Positions 1 through 8,068 of a stretch of 17,240 nucleotides of DNA are shown here, one piece after another. The stretch is from Candidatus Saccharibacteria bacterium UBA1949 (GTDB taxonomy: Bacteria > Patescibacteriota > Saccharimonadia > Saccharimonadales > Saccharimonadaceae). Under the pieces are notes generated by a model, which did not search any database, was not told where the DNA came from, and saw nothing but the letters and a program-made list of their open reading frames with translations. The stretch is from NCBI GenBank assembly GCA_002336735.1, contig DDER01000041.1, positions 1 through 17,240 of the forward strand, written 5' to 3'. Numbering within the stretch: position 1 is the first letter of the stretch; each line of letters opens with the position of its first letter. A program made the position numbers and the translations under genes.

Positions 1-114
1 GATAAAATTCTTTCAGAATTTTTCGCGACCCCGCCTCAACTCGGCTCACATTCGTTCGTCCGGGTTTCCGGCCTTGCAGAGCGCCACTGGCGCTCTTCAC
101 ACTTGGCGACGTCC
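1..114. repeat. Direct repeat copy 1 (114 bp, may extend left of the window)
   Basis: This stretch recurs at 198-311 with one difference (T at 97, G at 294). It begins with a perfect 8-bp AT stem, AAAATTCT/AGAATTTT, and carries a GC hairpin GAGCGCC-ACT-GGCGCTC near the middle. No convincing protein is encoded. A TATAAT on the minus strand (129-134) lies 15 bp before the copy when read on that strand. The 83 bp between the copies (115-197) hold no gene. It could be a dispersed intergenic repeat or a small RNA; the left boundary cannot be seen. Confidence 0.85.
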
Positions 115-197
115 CAATACTTCCTCGTATTATACTAGTAGCTTGGCAAAGATGAAATGGTGACATGGAAGTATCGGCAGCCATGGTGCCTTGTCAC

Positions 198-311
198 GAT
201 AAAATTCTTTCAGAATTTTTCGCGACCCCGCCTCAACTCGGCTCACATTCGTTCGTCCGGGTTTCCGGCCTTGCAGAGCGCCACTGGCGCTCTGCACACT
301 TGGCGACGTCC
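198..311. repeat. Direct repeat copy 2 (114 bp)
   Basis: Matches 1-114 at 113 of 114 positions. Here the GC hairpin is a perfect 10-bp stem, GCAGAGCGCC-ACT-GGCGCTCTGC (273-295), which the single difference in copy 1 breaks. The AT stem is at the left end (about 199-217). On the minus strand a TGA-TACAAT box (340-345) sits about 28 bp before the copy. It lies 73 bp past the P-type ATPase stop, so its two hairpins may end that transcript. The stretch 312-384 shows no gene. Confidence 0.85.
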
Positions 312-384
312 TGCTGGTAGTTCGTCAAATGCACGTGTTATTGTATCATATCTGGCAGTGGTTTTTCGAGTGGTACGCGCGGGA

Positions 385-2901
385 TCATGTCAATTTCATT
401 GTGCGACCGAGCCATTTGTGTGCCTCTATCGCTAGGACGGTGATGATAAACCCACTAAGGGAGGCGACATAAATATCGCCAATCGCCGCTGGCGCGACAT
501 GAAGATATGGTGCCAACGGCCCAAATACAGCAAGAACTTGCAGAGCAATCGAACCGATGATACCAACATAAAACCATGGATTGAAATGACGAATCATATG
601 CCACGCTGGCTGGTAGTCGCTACGAAATGAAAATGCACTGGCCCACTGCATGACAGCGAGGGTGCAGAACGCGATAGTGCGACCATATTCAACACCATAG
701 CGGCTCGAGAAATAATCATAAAACCCAATAGTCACGACAGCCATCACACAGGCTGTCAATAAAATTCGTCCAATCATGTAGCGTGAAAACAACGGCGCAT
801 TCGGATCGAGTGGAGGGCGTTTCATGACCTGCTTGTCGCCCGGTTCGAGGCCGAGTGGGATAACCATTGACGTATCAGTCACGAGGTTGATCCAGAGAAT
901 CTGTACAGGGACGAGTGCGACAGGCATGCCGACAATAAGCGCAAATAGAGCCACCAGTACTTCACCGAGATTGGTGGCGAGTAGATACGCTACCATGCGT
1001 TTGATATTGCTGTAGATAGTGCGGCCCTCGGCAACGGCGCTAATAATTGTGCGGAAATTGTTGTCGAGCAAGATGATATCGCCCGCTTCTTTGGCGATCT
1101 GAGTACCGCCGCCCATCGCGATACCGACGTGAGCATTTGTGAGGGCTGGCACGTCATTGACACCATCGCCGGTCATAGCGGTGATCTCATGCTTTTTAAG
1201 CGATGTCAGAATACGATGTTTGTGCTCAGGAATGACGCGGGCAAATACACGAGATTGGCCTACGCGGCTATCGAGTTGTTGTTCGTCGAGCGTGTGGATA
1301 GAGCGGCTATCGAATACTTGGTCGCGCGATTCGAGCATACCGAGTTGATGGCCGATATGGTAGGCTGTCTCCTGATGATCCCCCGTCACCATCCGCACCG
1401 AAATACCAGCCGCAATCGCTTGGCGGACTGCCGCGACTGCTTCGCGTCGTATTTTATCTGCAATAGCAATATACCCGATAAAATCAAAATGACCTCGCGT
1501 ACTCATGCTGTGTAGCGAGGACGGAACCGTAGGCGATAGATACCTGGCAAGGGCTATCACTCGAGCACCGCTACCGGCAAGCTCTTGGAGTTTGAGTCGA
1601 GCTCGCTCGCGTTCGTTGTCTGTCATGTCAGATACGTCAAGAATACGTTCAGGCGCACCCTTGATATAGGTTATACATGTTGACCCATGATGCCAGGTAT
1701 TGCCGCTCATGGCCGTTGATTGATCAAATGGAAACGATGCCGCTGGTCGTACGCTACGAGGTTTGATGCGAAACCGCTGACTGTAATCTTCGATTGCAAG
1801 ATCAAGCGGATCATGAACTTTGGACTGGTATATATTTGCAGCCTTGAGGGCGTGCTGTGCAATTGAACTGTCTGTTTGGTCGGGCGACCATGTCGACTGG
1901 ACGGTCAGCTTGTTTTTGGTCAAGGTCCCGGTCTTGTCTGTCGCGATGGTTGTGAGCGCACCGATTGTCTCGATCGCATGCATGTTGCGTACGAGAGCTT
2001 TTCGTGCGGCCATGCGCCGCATACCGAGTACCAGCACCACGGTGATTGCAACCGGTAATCCCTCTGGTACGGCACTGACCGCGAGTGCGATCACAAACCT
2101 CAATGCTTCAGAGAGCTCGACGCCGCGATAGAGGGACAACCCAAACGCGCAGATCGATATAGCTGCAATCACAATAATCAATTGGGTAATCAAGCGATCG
2201 ATCTTGGCTTCGACTGGGCTTTTGATTTCGATGGTAGAGCTAAGGGCGGCAATATGGCCAAATTCTGTCGCATTGCCTGTCCGCACGACGATAGCTCGCG
2301 CTTCCCCGCCGATAACAAATGAGCCTTGGAAGACCATGTTTGATTGTTCATAAATCTCTTTGCTATCTGAGAGCGTCTTTGATAATTTGCTGATCGGCAG
2401 CGACTCACCCGTCAGTTGCGACTCATCGACACGTAGCGAGTGTACGAGCATGAGGCGCGCATCTGCAGGGACTTTCTCGCCTTCGTTGAGGATGATGATA
2501 TCGCCGGGTACTATACGGCTTGCGTCGATCTCGTCTACGTGTCGATCGCGGAGGACGGCGACGCGGATTTGATCTTTTTTTTGGAGCGCTCGTAGGATTC
2601 TTTCAGTTGAATATCGCTGCACATAATAAATAGCGGCACTGACCATAATAATAGCGATGACAATTCCGGCATCAATATAGGCGTGGTGCCACAAGCTAAT
2701 TCCAGCTGCGACAAACAGTACCAGTACAAAGACGCTTGCAAAGGGTTCTATGATCTTGCGCCAGAGCGGCTCGCTTTTGACTGCAACGAGGTTTGGCCCA
2801 TACTGCCTGAGTCTTGCCGCCGCTTCGTGGGTGCTTAGCCCATCGGTATGAGACTGCAGATGACTCAGCACCTCTCGCGTTGGACTATCATAATAAAGCA
2901 T
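385..2901 (-). CDS. P2A-type cation-transporting ATPase, probably Ca2+ exporting
   Basis: An 838-residue P-type ATPase that uses ATP to move cations across the cytoplasmic membrane. Order seen: N-terminal cation-ATPase domain (1-45), M1-M2 (about 50-92), actuator domain with TGES (164-167), M3-M4 with PEGLP (279-283), phosphorylation motif DKTGTLT (Asp322), nucleotide domain with KGAPE (414-418), TGD (506-508), TGDGVND (577-583), then a C-terminal membrane block. Residues matching the SERCA Ca2+ sites are present: the Glu of PEGLP, N and E in TNLGE (M5), N, T and D in NLVTD (M6). Ca2+ is therefore the likely substrate; Mn2+ or Na+ is possible. The nucleotide domain is short, as usual for bacterial members. 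The start is ATG at 2901, six bases after TATAAT, without a Shine-Dalgarno site. It is monocistronic and diverges from the small gene at 3130. Confidence 0.93.
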   Translation of the reverse strand: MLYYDSPTREVLSHLQSHTDGLSTHEAAARLRQYGPNLVAVKSEPLWRKIIEPFASVFVLVLFVAAGISLWHHAYIDAGIVIAIIMVSAAIYYVQRYSTERILRALQKKDQIRVAVLRDRHVDEIDASRIVPGDIIILNEGEKVPADARLMLVHSLRVDESQLTGESLPISKLSKTLSDSKEIYEQSNMVFQGSFVIGGEARAIVVRTGNATEFGHIAALSSTIEIKSPVEAKIDRLITQLIIVIAAISICAFGLSLYRGVELSEALRFVIALAVSAVPEGLPVAITVVLVLGMRRMAARKALVRNMHAIETIGALTTIATDKTGTLTKNKLTVQSTWSPDQTDSSIAQHALKAANIYQSKVHDPLDLAIEDYSQRFRIKPRSVRPAASFPFDQSTAMSGNTWHHGSTCITYIKGAPERILDVSDMTDNERERARLKLQELAGSGARVIALARYLSPTVPSSLHSMSTRGHFDFIGYIAIADKIRREAVAAVRQAIAAGISVRMVTGDHQETAYHIGHQLGMLESRDQVFDSRSIHTLDEQQLDSRVGQSRVFARVIPEHKHRILTSLKKHEITAMTGDGVNDVPALTNAHVGIAMGGGTQIAKEAGDIILLDNNFRTIISAVAEGRTIYSNIKRMVAYLLATNLGEVLVALFALIVGMPVALVPVQILWINLVTDTSMVIPLGLEPGDKQVMKRPPLDPNAPLFSRYMIGRILLTACVMAVVTIGFYDYFSSRYGVEYGRTIAFCTLAVMQWASAFSFRSDYQPAWHMIRHFNPWFYVGIIGSIALQVLAVFGPLAPYLHVAPAAIGDIYVASLSGFIITVLAIEAHKWLGRTMKLT

Positions 2902-2907
2902 AAGTAT

Positions 2908-2913
2908 ATTATA
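2908..2913 (-). promoter_or_regulatory. Extended -10 of the P-type ATPase gene
   Basis: On the minus strand TGA-TATAAT is followed by ATACTT and then the ATG at 2901. Six bases between box and ATG put the transcription start on the A of the start codon, so a leaderless mRNA is predicted. No good -35 box is seen, which fits an extended -10 promoter. Confidence 0.65.
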
Positions 2914-2948
2914 TCAGAGTAGGCCATCCACTGAGCGGGCTCGGGCTG

Positions 2949-3007
2949 TCAGGGTACTTACGCCCCATGTAACTAGGCGAAGCTGTTTGCGATAGTAAGT
3001 CCCCTGA
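2949..3007. other. Inverted repeat in the divergent intergenic region
   Basis: TCAGGGTACTTAC (2949-2961) faces GTAAGTCCCCTGA (2995-3007): 12 of 13 positions pair around a 33-nt loop. It lies in the 228-bp gap between the ATPase and the small lysine-rich gene, outside both predicted transcripts. No oligo-T follows directly on either strand, so it is not a typical terminator. It could be an operator or part of an unannotated RNA. Confidence 0.5.
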
Positions 3008-3094
3008 ACTAATTACAATCCAATTTTTTGTATACTTTTTTGTGACGATCGTCAGCTTTGAATATACAGTGTAGAGGTAATTGGTTGCGAGATA

Positions 3095-3123
3095 TTGCAT
3101 GATTTGCAGGGTTGTCTTACAAT
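3095..3123 (+). promoter_or_regulatory. Sigma-70 type promoter of the lysine-rich small gene
   Basis: TTGCAT (3095-3100), a 17-bp spacer and TACAAT (3118-3123). The ATG at 3130 comes six bases after the -10 box, exactly where transcription should begin. This decides the start: the earlier TTG (3112) and ATG (3124) would lie upstream of the predicted mRNA. Confidence 0.7.
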
Positions 3124-3129
3124 ATGCTT

Positions 3130-3351
3130 ATGGTAAAAAAATCTACGAAACCAACTAAAAAATCAGCCAAAACCGCGAGCACCAAGACCGCTTCGCATCC
3201 AAAGGCGAAGCCGGTTGCCAAAAAAACGACAGTTAGACGTACGTCTCATGCCAAGGTGGATTACTATCCAAATCGCATGACAGTCGCTGTTTCTGTGGCC
3301 GCAGTGGCGATACTGATGCTGTTAGCGATTATCGTCCAGTACAACCCATAG
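3130..3351 (+). CDS. Small lysine-rich single-pass membrane protein
   Basis: No known family recognised. The 73-residue product has a strongly basic half (residues 1 to about 45: Lys, Thr, Ser, Ala, with KPTKK- and KTAS-like repeats), then one hydrophobic helix (about 50-68, AVSVAAVAILMLLAIIV) and a short polar tail ending YNP. The layout suggests a tail-anchored or N-in single-pass protein whose basic segment stays in the cytoplasm and could touch nucleic acid or acidic phospholipids; this is inference. It has its own promoter and a strong terminator (3372-3398), so it is a monocistronic and probably real gene despite its size and simple composition. The start at 3130 is chosen from promoter spacing. 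Confidence 0.7.
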   Translation: MVKKSTKPTKKSAKTASTKTASHPKAKPVAKKTTVRRTSHAKVDYYPNRMTVAVSVAAVAILMLLAIIVQYNP

Positions 3352-3371
3352 TCATCTGTGTCTTTCATGGC

Positions 3372-3398
3372 AAAAACGCGCTTTCGTAGCGCGTTTTT
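3372..3398. terminator. Bidirectional intrinsic terminator
   Basis: AAAAACGCGCT and AGCGCGTTTTT form a perfect 11-bp stem with loop TTCGT. The A-run and T-run make it work on both strands, ending the small gene (+, stop at 3351) and the convergent ABC permease gene (-, stop at 3429). Confidence 0.93.
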
Positions 3399-3428
3399 AG
3401 CACATCATATGCTTGAGACAATATACGG

Positions 3429-4664
3429 CTATTTGTGGCGGCTAGGCTTCAAGTAGGCCCTAGGTCCCAATAATGTCACCAATGATAGTCTCTTGGAGTA
3501 CTCTATAGCGCCATATCTAAATAGTCGCACTGCGATCATCATCACGACTGTTGCGCTGACGAGCAGGATAGCGATGACGAGCACGGTCTCTACCGGTGTT
3601 AAATTCCCAACTGCATTGCGTAGGAGTGCTGGGATTGGTGCGGTAAACGGAAAATATGTTAAAAATTGAACGAGCGGGCTAGAGGGTGATGAGATAAACA
3701 ATGGCGCAGCATAAAGCGGCATAAAAATCAGCATCATCACAATACCCAGGAAGCCACTTGCTTCTTTGGCAGTTGGTGCGGCTGCCCCAATCGCAACTAA
3801 TAAGCCGGTGAACAGCATATATCCAGCCGCAAAGATGACGGCCCCAGTGGTTATGCGTATTGGGTCAAATGGTATTGTCGCCAGATCAAAGTCGGGTAAC
3901 GATAAGTTATCACGAAACACCAGGTAGCCAATCACAGCTGGTACTATAATAATCAAGGCTTGGAGAAAAGCTAGCAGCACCAGTGCCAATATTTTCCCCA
4001 TGATCAAGGTCCGGGACTTGACGGTTGTCAGGATCATCTCAATAACACGATTCTCTTTTTCGTCGGTAGTACTAGTCAGCATCTGTCCGCCAAACATTGC
4101 AATCAAGAAGTAAAATAGCACCAGAAATAACCCCGGAGCAATCATTTCACGACTCGGGTCATACTGTACGCCATCCCGATAGATTGTGCTGGAGATATTA
4201 ACCCGATCTTTGAGGATGGCGAGAGCTGTCGGTTCAACCCTTGCGGCAGCTGATTGCTCGAGCAGCGTGCGGGCAAATGTACTATAACGATTGTTGTCAA
4301 ATATCGAGATATTCTGCCCATAAACCTCAACATTATTTTTGTTGATATCTTGGGGAAAATAGAAATATGCATCCACCGATCCAGACTTGGCAGCCTCTAT
4401 CCCTACGGCGCGTGACGGGGCGATTGTTAAATGGAGCGCGCGGAGCGTGTCTAGGGGTATTACTCCTGCCTCATCGGTGATCATAATTGAGTAGTTAGCC
4501 TGTTTCATTTTTTCTGCGGCATCATTGGTCGCTTGGTTAGAAAAATAGATAATACCAAAGACTGCGACGATAAGGGCTGGGAACGACAGCGCCATCAACC
4601 AAAAACTTTTTTTCTTCACCGTTCGAATAAACTCAAACTGAAATACAGTCGACAAGTTATGCAT
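3429..4664 (-). CDS. ABC-2 type exporter permease (NatB-like)
   Basis: A 411-residue membrane subunit of an ABC exporter of the ABC2_membrane_3/NatB group. One N-terminal transmembrane helix (about 21-42) is followed by a large non-cytoplasmic domain (about 43-190), then a cluster of five or six helices to the C-terminus. Between the first two helices of that cluster is the family signature STTDEKENRVIEMILTTVKS. Substrate unknown; relatives move Na+, peptides or antibiotics. The start is ATG 4664, preceded by GAGGAGG at 4671-4677 with a 6-base gap. It overlaps the ATPase gene by 8 bp, so the two are translationally coupled. The frame runs open to 4883, but that part lies inside the ATPase gene. 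Confidence 0.9.
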   Translation of the reverse strand: MHNLSTVFQFEFIRTVKKKSFWLMALSFPALIVAVFGIIYFSNQATNDAAEKMKQANYSIMITDEAGVIPLDTLRALHLTIAPSRAVGIEAAKSGSVDAYFYFPQDINKNNVEVYGQNISIFDNNRYSTFARTLLEQSAAARVEPTALAILKDRVNISSTIYRDGVQYDPSREMIAPGLFLVLFYFLIAMFGGQMLTSTTDEKENRVIEMILTTVKSRTLIMGKILALVLLAFLQALIIIVPAVIGYLVFRDNLSLPDFDLATIPFDPIRITTGAVIFAAGYMLFTGLLVAIGAAAPTAKEASGFLGIVMMLIFMPLYAAPLFISSPSSPLVQFLTYFPFTAPIPALLRNAVGNLTPVETVLVIAILLVSATVVMMIAVRLFRYGAIEYSKRLSLVTLLGPRAYLKPSRHK

Positions 4665-5418
4665 GCCGTGCCTCCTCTGGCGGGTCATTTTTACCGTACA
4701 CAGTAATAAATATCTCATCAAGGCTCTTGCCATCAAATTTTTTGCGGATATCGGTAATTGTGCCATAGGCGCACGCCGTGCCGTCCTTGAGGAGGATTGC
4801 CCGGTCGCATAGTTTCTCGACCTCTTCCATCTGGTGGGTAATAAATACGACCGTTGCACCGGCTTTTTGGTGGTCTGCAACAATATCCATCAGCAGACGG
4901 CGATTGACCGGGTCAAATCCTTTGGTTGGTTCGTCAAGGATGAGCAGCTCAGGATTGTTCATGATCGTAACGCCTAGCTGTACCTTTTGCTGTTGTCCGC
5001 CAGAGAGTTTGTCCAACCGGGTTGTCGCCTTGTCGGCTAGATCCACTTTTTTGAGGTAGTCTAGAGACCACGTGCGTGCATTTTGTGCCGGCATACCTTT
5101 GAGTTTGCCAAAATAAACCATGACATCGATCACATTTTCTTTTTTATACAAACCACGCTCTTCGGGTAAGTAGCCAAGACTTGTGGTGCTGCCAGAAGGA
5201 GAAAATACCTCGCCATTGATCAGCAGCTCGCCTCCGGTAGGCTCATACAGACCGAGTAGTGCTCGAATAGTTGTCGTCTTGCCAGAACCATTGCTTCCCA
5301 AAAAGCCGAACACTTCACCATGATTGACCTGAAAGGATAGATCTTTGATAACAGTTTTATTGCCAAATTTCATTGAAAAATGCCGAATATCGATCATGGG
5401 CGTTTGGGATGTGGTCAT
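4657..5418 (-). CDS. ABC transporter ATP-binding protein (NatA-like)
   Basis: The 253-residue ATPase that powers the permease encoded just downstream. Seen: Walker A GSNGSGKT (41-48), a GYLPEERGLY stretch in the Q-loop region (83-91) typical of the NatA group, signature LSGGQ (138-142), Walker B LLILDEP (158-164) and switch His195. The C-terminal tail (from about 215) is the extension common in this exporter group. The frame could begin at 5439, but ATG 5418 gives a normal N-terminus; another ATG lies seven codons further in. No Shine-Dalgarno site is visible before any of them. The gene diverges from the AI-2E-like gene; the intergenic TATAATA, read backwards as TATTATA, may serve both directions. 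Confidence 0.92.
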   Translation of the reverse strand: MTTSQTPMIDIRHFSMKFGNKTVIKDLSFQVNHGEVFGFLGSNGSGKTTTIRALLGLYEPTGGELLINGEVFSPSGSTTSLGYLPEERGLYKKENVIDVMVYFGKLKGMPAQNARTWSLDYLKKVDLADKATTRLDKLSGGQQQKVQLGVTIMNNPELLILDEPTKGFDPVNRRLLMDIVADHQKAGATVVFITHQMEEVEKLCDRAILLKDGTACAYGTITDIRKKFDGKSLDEIFITVYGKNDPPEEARHA

Positions 5419-5452
5419 AAATCTACGATACCATACCATTTATAGAAAGTGC

Positions 5453-5458
5453 TATAAT
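5453..5458 (+). promoter_or_regulatory. Extended -10 of the AI-2E-like gene
   Basis: TGC-TATAAT followed by seven bases and then the ATG at 5466. Spacing predicts a leaderless mRNA, or one with a single leading base. No good -35 box is seen. Confidence 0.65.
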
Positions 5459-5465
5459 ACACAGT

Positions 5466-6590
5466 ATGAAGGTAAAAATTGATATAGATACAAAGACATT
5501 TGTACGATTCTGGTTGGTGGTGATAGGATTTGCGGCGGTTATATTAGCGATATATGTGGCCCGAGCCGCATTCTTGATACTCTTAACGGCGGCTTTTTTG
5601 GCGATTATTCTCAATCGACCGGTCAACTACCTCGCGCGGCGTCTTCCTGGCAGGAGTCGTGTGGGTGGCACGGCGATTGCGTATTTTTTAGTTGTTATTA
5701 TCTTGGGGCTGGTGGTATTTCTCGTTATCCCGCCGATCGCCGAGCAAACCAGTAAGTTTATCGATACAGCTCCAGCATTGATCAATGACGTATCGAGTCA
5801 ATGGCGAGGTCTTGGTGCATTGATTGACAAATACCAATTGCAGCCTCAGATTGATTCAGCGATCGCCTCGATCAAGGCTAATTCAGCTGGCTGGGCGGCA
5901 AATATCGGACAGAATTTCATGACCGGGGTTGGTTCGGCTTTGTCGGCATTTACGTCGATGCTTCTCGTGCTCGTCCTGTCATTTCTGATGCTTGTCGAGG
6001 CGCCCGTCTGGACCAAGCGCCTCTGGGCTGTTTATGACGATACTGAGCGTATGGAGTACCACAAGCGTCTCGTTAGTCGCATGTACCATGTGGTGACAAA
6101 TTATGTGACGGGTCAAATCACAGTATCAGGTATTGATGGACTTTGCGCTGGACTCGCGGTGTTTCTCCTCAGTGTCTTCTTTAGTGTACCGGCTAGCCTG
6201 GCGTTGCCTGCAATTGCAATTTGTTTTACCCTGTCTCTTATCCCGATGTTTGGGGCAAGCCTGGCGGGTATTATTATGTCGCTACTTATCGGGCTTAATG
6301 ACCTCACAGCTGGTATCATTTTTGCGATCTATTTCATGGTTTATCAGCAAGTTGAAAATAATCTCATTTCGCCAGCTGTGCAGGCTAAGCATATTGAACT
6401 CTCGCCACTAAGTGTCTTGGTTGCCGTAACGATTGGGCTGTATGTGTTTGGCGTGGCGGGTGGTATTGTGTCGATTCCGATTGCCGGCTGTATCAAGGTA
6501 CTCATCGAAGATCGTCTCGCTCGCGCACGAACCAGACGGATCAAGGGGCAGAAGCCGCTTGGCAAGCTAGCAGATAAGCTCCAGTCGTAG
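5466..6590 (+). CDS. AI-2E family (PF01594) membrane transporter/permease
   Basis: A 374-residue polytopic protein. Two closely spaced N-terminal hydrophobic segments (about 11-45) and a third (about 67-92) precede a hydrophilic stretch (about 95-155). Then comes the long C-terminal membrane half with the family hallmarks QQVENNLISPAV and a following glycine-rich region around FGVAGGIVSIPIAG. The family includes TqsA-like proteins and Na+(Li+)/H+ antiporters, so quorum-signal export should not be assumed. The C-terminus is basic (RARTRRIKGQK). The start follows the -10 box directly. It is the only long plus-strand gene here, convergent with cysS 32 bp away; no clear terminator lies between them. 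Confidence 0.9.
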   Translation: MKVKIDIDTKTFVRFWLVVIGFAAVILAIYVARAAFLILLTAAFLAIILNRPVNYLARRLPGRSRVGGTAIAYFLVVIILGLVVFLVIPPIAEQTSKFIDTAPALINDVSSQWRGLGALIDKYQLQPQIDSAIASIKANSAGWAANIGQNFMTGVGSALSAFTSMLLVLVLSFLMLVEAPVWTKRLWAVYDDTERMEYHKRLVSRMYHVVTNYVTGQITVSGIDGLCAGLAVFLLSVFFSVPASLALPAIAICFTLSLIPMFGASLAGIIMSLLIGLNDLTAGIIFAIYFMVYQQVENNLISPAVQAKHIELSPLSVLVAVTIGLYVFGVAGGIVSIPIAGCIKVLIEDRLARARTRRIKGQKPLGKLADKLQS

Positions 6591-6622
6591 AGATCAAATC
6601 GCACTCGTCTACTAGTTAGGCG

Positions 6623-8068
6623 TCACTCTTGGCAATATTCCCACAGCTGTCCCCATCTGGTATCCCGAATGGTGATACCCTGGCGAGCTAGCTGATGGCG
6701 TAGCTCATCTGACTGTTGCCAGTCTTGATTGGCCCGAGCCGTCTGACGTTTCATGATGATCTGCTTGAGGTCGTCAGATATGTCGGGCGTCTTCTGGGCA
6801 ATATTGAGGCCGAGTAGATCATCAATCGCTTGAAGCAACAGGCTGAACTTATGCAAAAACTGCTCGTTACTAGGCATCACAACAATAGAATGTGTTAATT
6901 GGTCAAGCCACATCAGAGGCTCTACGGTGTTGAGATCATCCTTGAGCTGGCTGTAGATAAAACGGAATGGTTCGTCAAACAAAATATGTTTATAACCGGG
7001 TGTCTCGCGCATAGTCAGCCACGCATCCCCTAGATACTTCGGCTGATGACGCAGGGCTGCCATATTGCGCCAAGCAGTGAGCCGGTGAGCTGCCGCATCC
7101 ATGGACGACCATGTGAAGTTGCCTTCCTTACGATAGTGCTTACTCAGCGCGAAGACCTTGAAAGCATCAAGATCATACCCTCGCCGAGTAATATCATCGA
7201 GCGTATAGATATTGCCAAGTGATTTGCTCATTTTTTGGCCATCGACTTTGATGTGATTGACATGGAGCCAGACAGAGGCAAATTGCTTGCCAGTGATGGC
7301 TTCGGTCTGGGCGATTTCGTTGGTATGGTGTACCGGAATATGGTCGATGCCGCCAGTGTGGATATCGATCTGATCTCCCAGTGTTTCGCGTGCAATTACC
7401 GAGCACTCGAGATGCCATCCTGGGAAGCCTCTGCCCCACGGGCTATCCCATTCCATATCGCGTTTTTGATCGCTAGGCGAAAATTTCCAGACGGCAAAAT
7501 CTGTGATATTGCGTTTGCCCTCGACTGATACACGGGCGCCAGCCTCAAGGCCATCGATATCCAGCCGCGCTAATTGGCCGTACTGCTCGAGCTTGCTCGT
7601 ATCAAAATACATGCCGTCGCCGGCAATGCGATATAAGTAGCCTTTGTCATCAAGAATCTTGGCAAATTCGATCTGCTGGTCGATCATAGCAGTTGCTCGT
7701 ACTAGGTGATCAGCTGGTACGAGGCCGAGCTCGCCCGCCTCACGGTCAGCGATATCGATGTATTTCTGCGCGACGTCCCAGGCAGTGATACCTTCAGCTC
7801 GAGCGCCTTTTTCCATCTTGTCTTCACCATTGTCATCGTCGCTTGTGAGGTGCCCTACGTCAGTGATATTCTGCGTACGCTCGACAGCGTAGCCACTCAC
7901 GCGGAGTACGCGTACCAGTACGTCCCAGTAGATATAGCCGAGCCAATTGCCAATATGCGGATGGCTGTAGACTGTCAGCCCACAGGTATACATTTTGATT
8001 GTGTTGTCATTGATCGGCTGCAATTCGTCGATACGCCGCGATAAAGTATTATAGAGTCTGACTGTCAT
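6623..8068 (-). CDS. cysS: Cysteine--tRNA ligase
   Basis: A 481-residue class I aminoacyl-tRNA synthetase that charges tRNA-Cys. Seen: HIGH-type motif HPHIGN (36-41) after TCGLTVY (28-34), KMSKS (279-283), and the four expected zinc ligands: Cys29, Cys222, His247 and Glu251 (in HHTNE). The usual GGxDLxFPHHENE appears here as GGIDHIPVHHTNE, a variant that keeps the ligands. The C-terminal domain has the usual length. The first 20 bp overlap the end of the DHH gene and no Shine-Dalgarno site is seen, so translation probably depends on coupling. Confidence 0.97.
   Translation of the reverse strand: MTVRLYNTLSRRIDELQPINDNTIKMYTCGLTVYSHPHIGNWLGYIYWDVLVRVLRVSGYAVERTQNITDVGHLTSDDDNGEDKMEKGARAEGITAWDVAQKYIDIADREAGELGLVPADHLVRATAMIDQQIEFAKILDDKGYLYRIAGDGMYFDTSKLEQYGQLARLDIDGLEAGARVSVEGKRNITDFAVWKFSPSDQKRDMEWDSPWGRGFPGWHLECSVIARETLGDQIDIHTGGIDHIPVHHTNEIAQTEAITGKQFASVWLHVNHIKVDGQKMSKSLGNIYTLDDITRRGYDLDAFKVFALSKHYRKEGNFTWSSMDAAAHRLTAWRNMAALRHQPKYLGDAWLTMRETPGYKHILFDEPFRFIYSQLKDDLNTVEPLMWLDQLTHSIVVMPSNEQFLHKFSLLLQAIDDLLGLNIAQKTPDISDDLKQIIMKRQTARANQDWQQSDELRHQLARQGITIRDTRWGQLWEYCQE

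Noticed and set aside
1..311. rRNA or tRNA genes in the repeated segments
   Set aside because: No tRNA cloverleaf or recognisable rRNA sequence; only two short hairpins per copy.
157..435. Plus-strand 92-residue protein over the second repeat
   Set aside because: It runs through the repeat and into the ATPase end antisense, with no start signals and no protein-like conservation to support it.
3112..3129. TTG start at 3112 or ATG at 3124 for the small lysine-rich protein
   Set aside because: Both fall at or upstream of the promoter -10 box; ATG 3130 is at the predicted transcription start.
3429..4883. A 484-residue frame for the ABC permease starting at 4883
   Set aside because: The first 73 residues lie inside the ATPase gene and are not permease-like; ATG 4664 has a strong GAGGAGG site.
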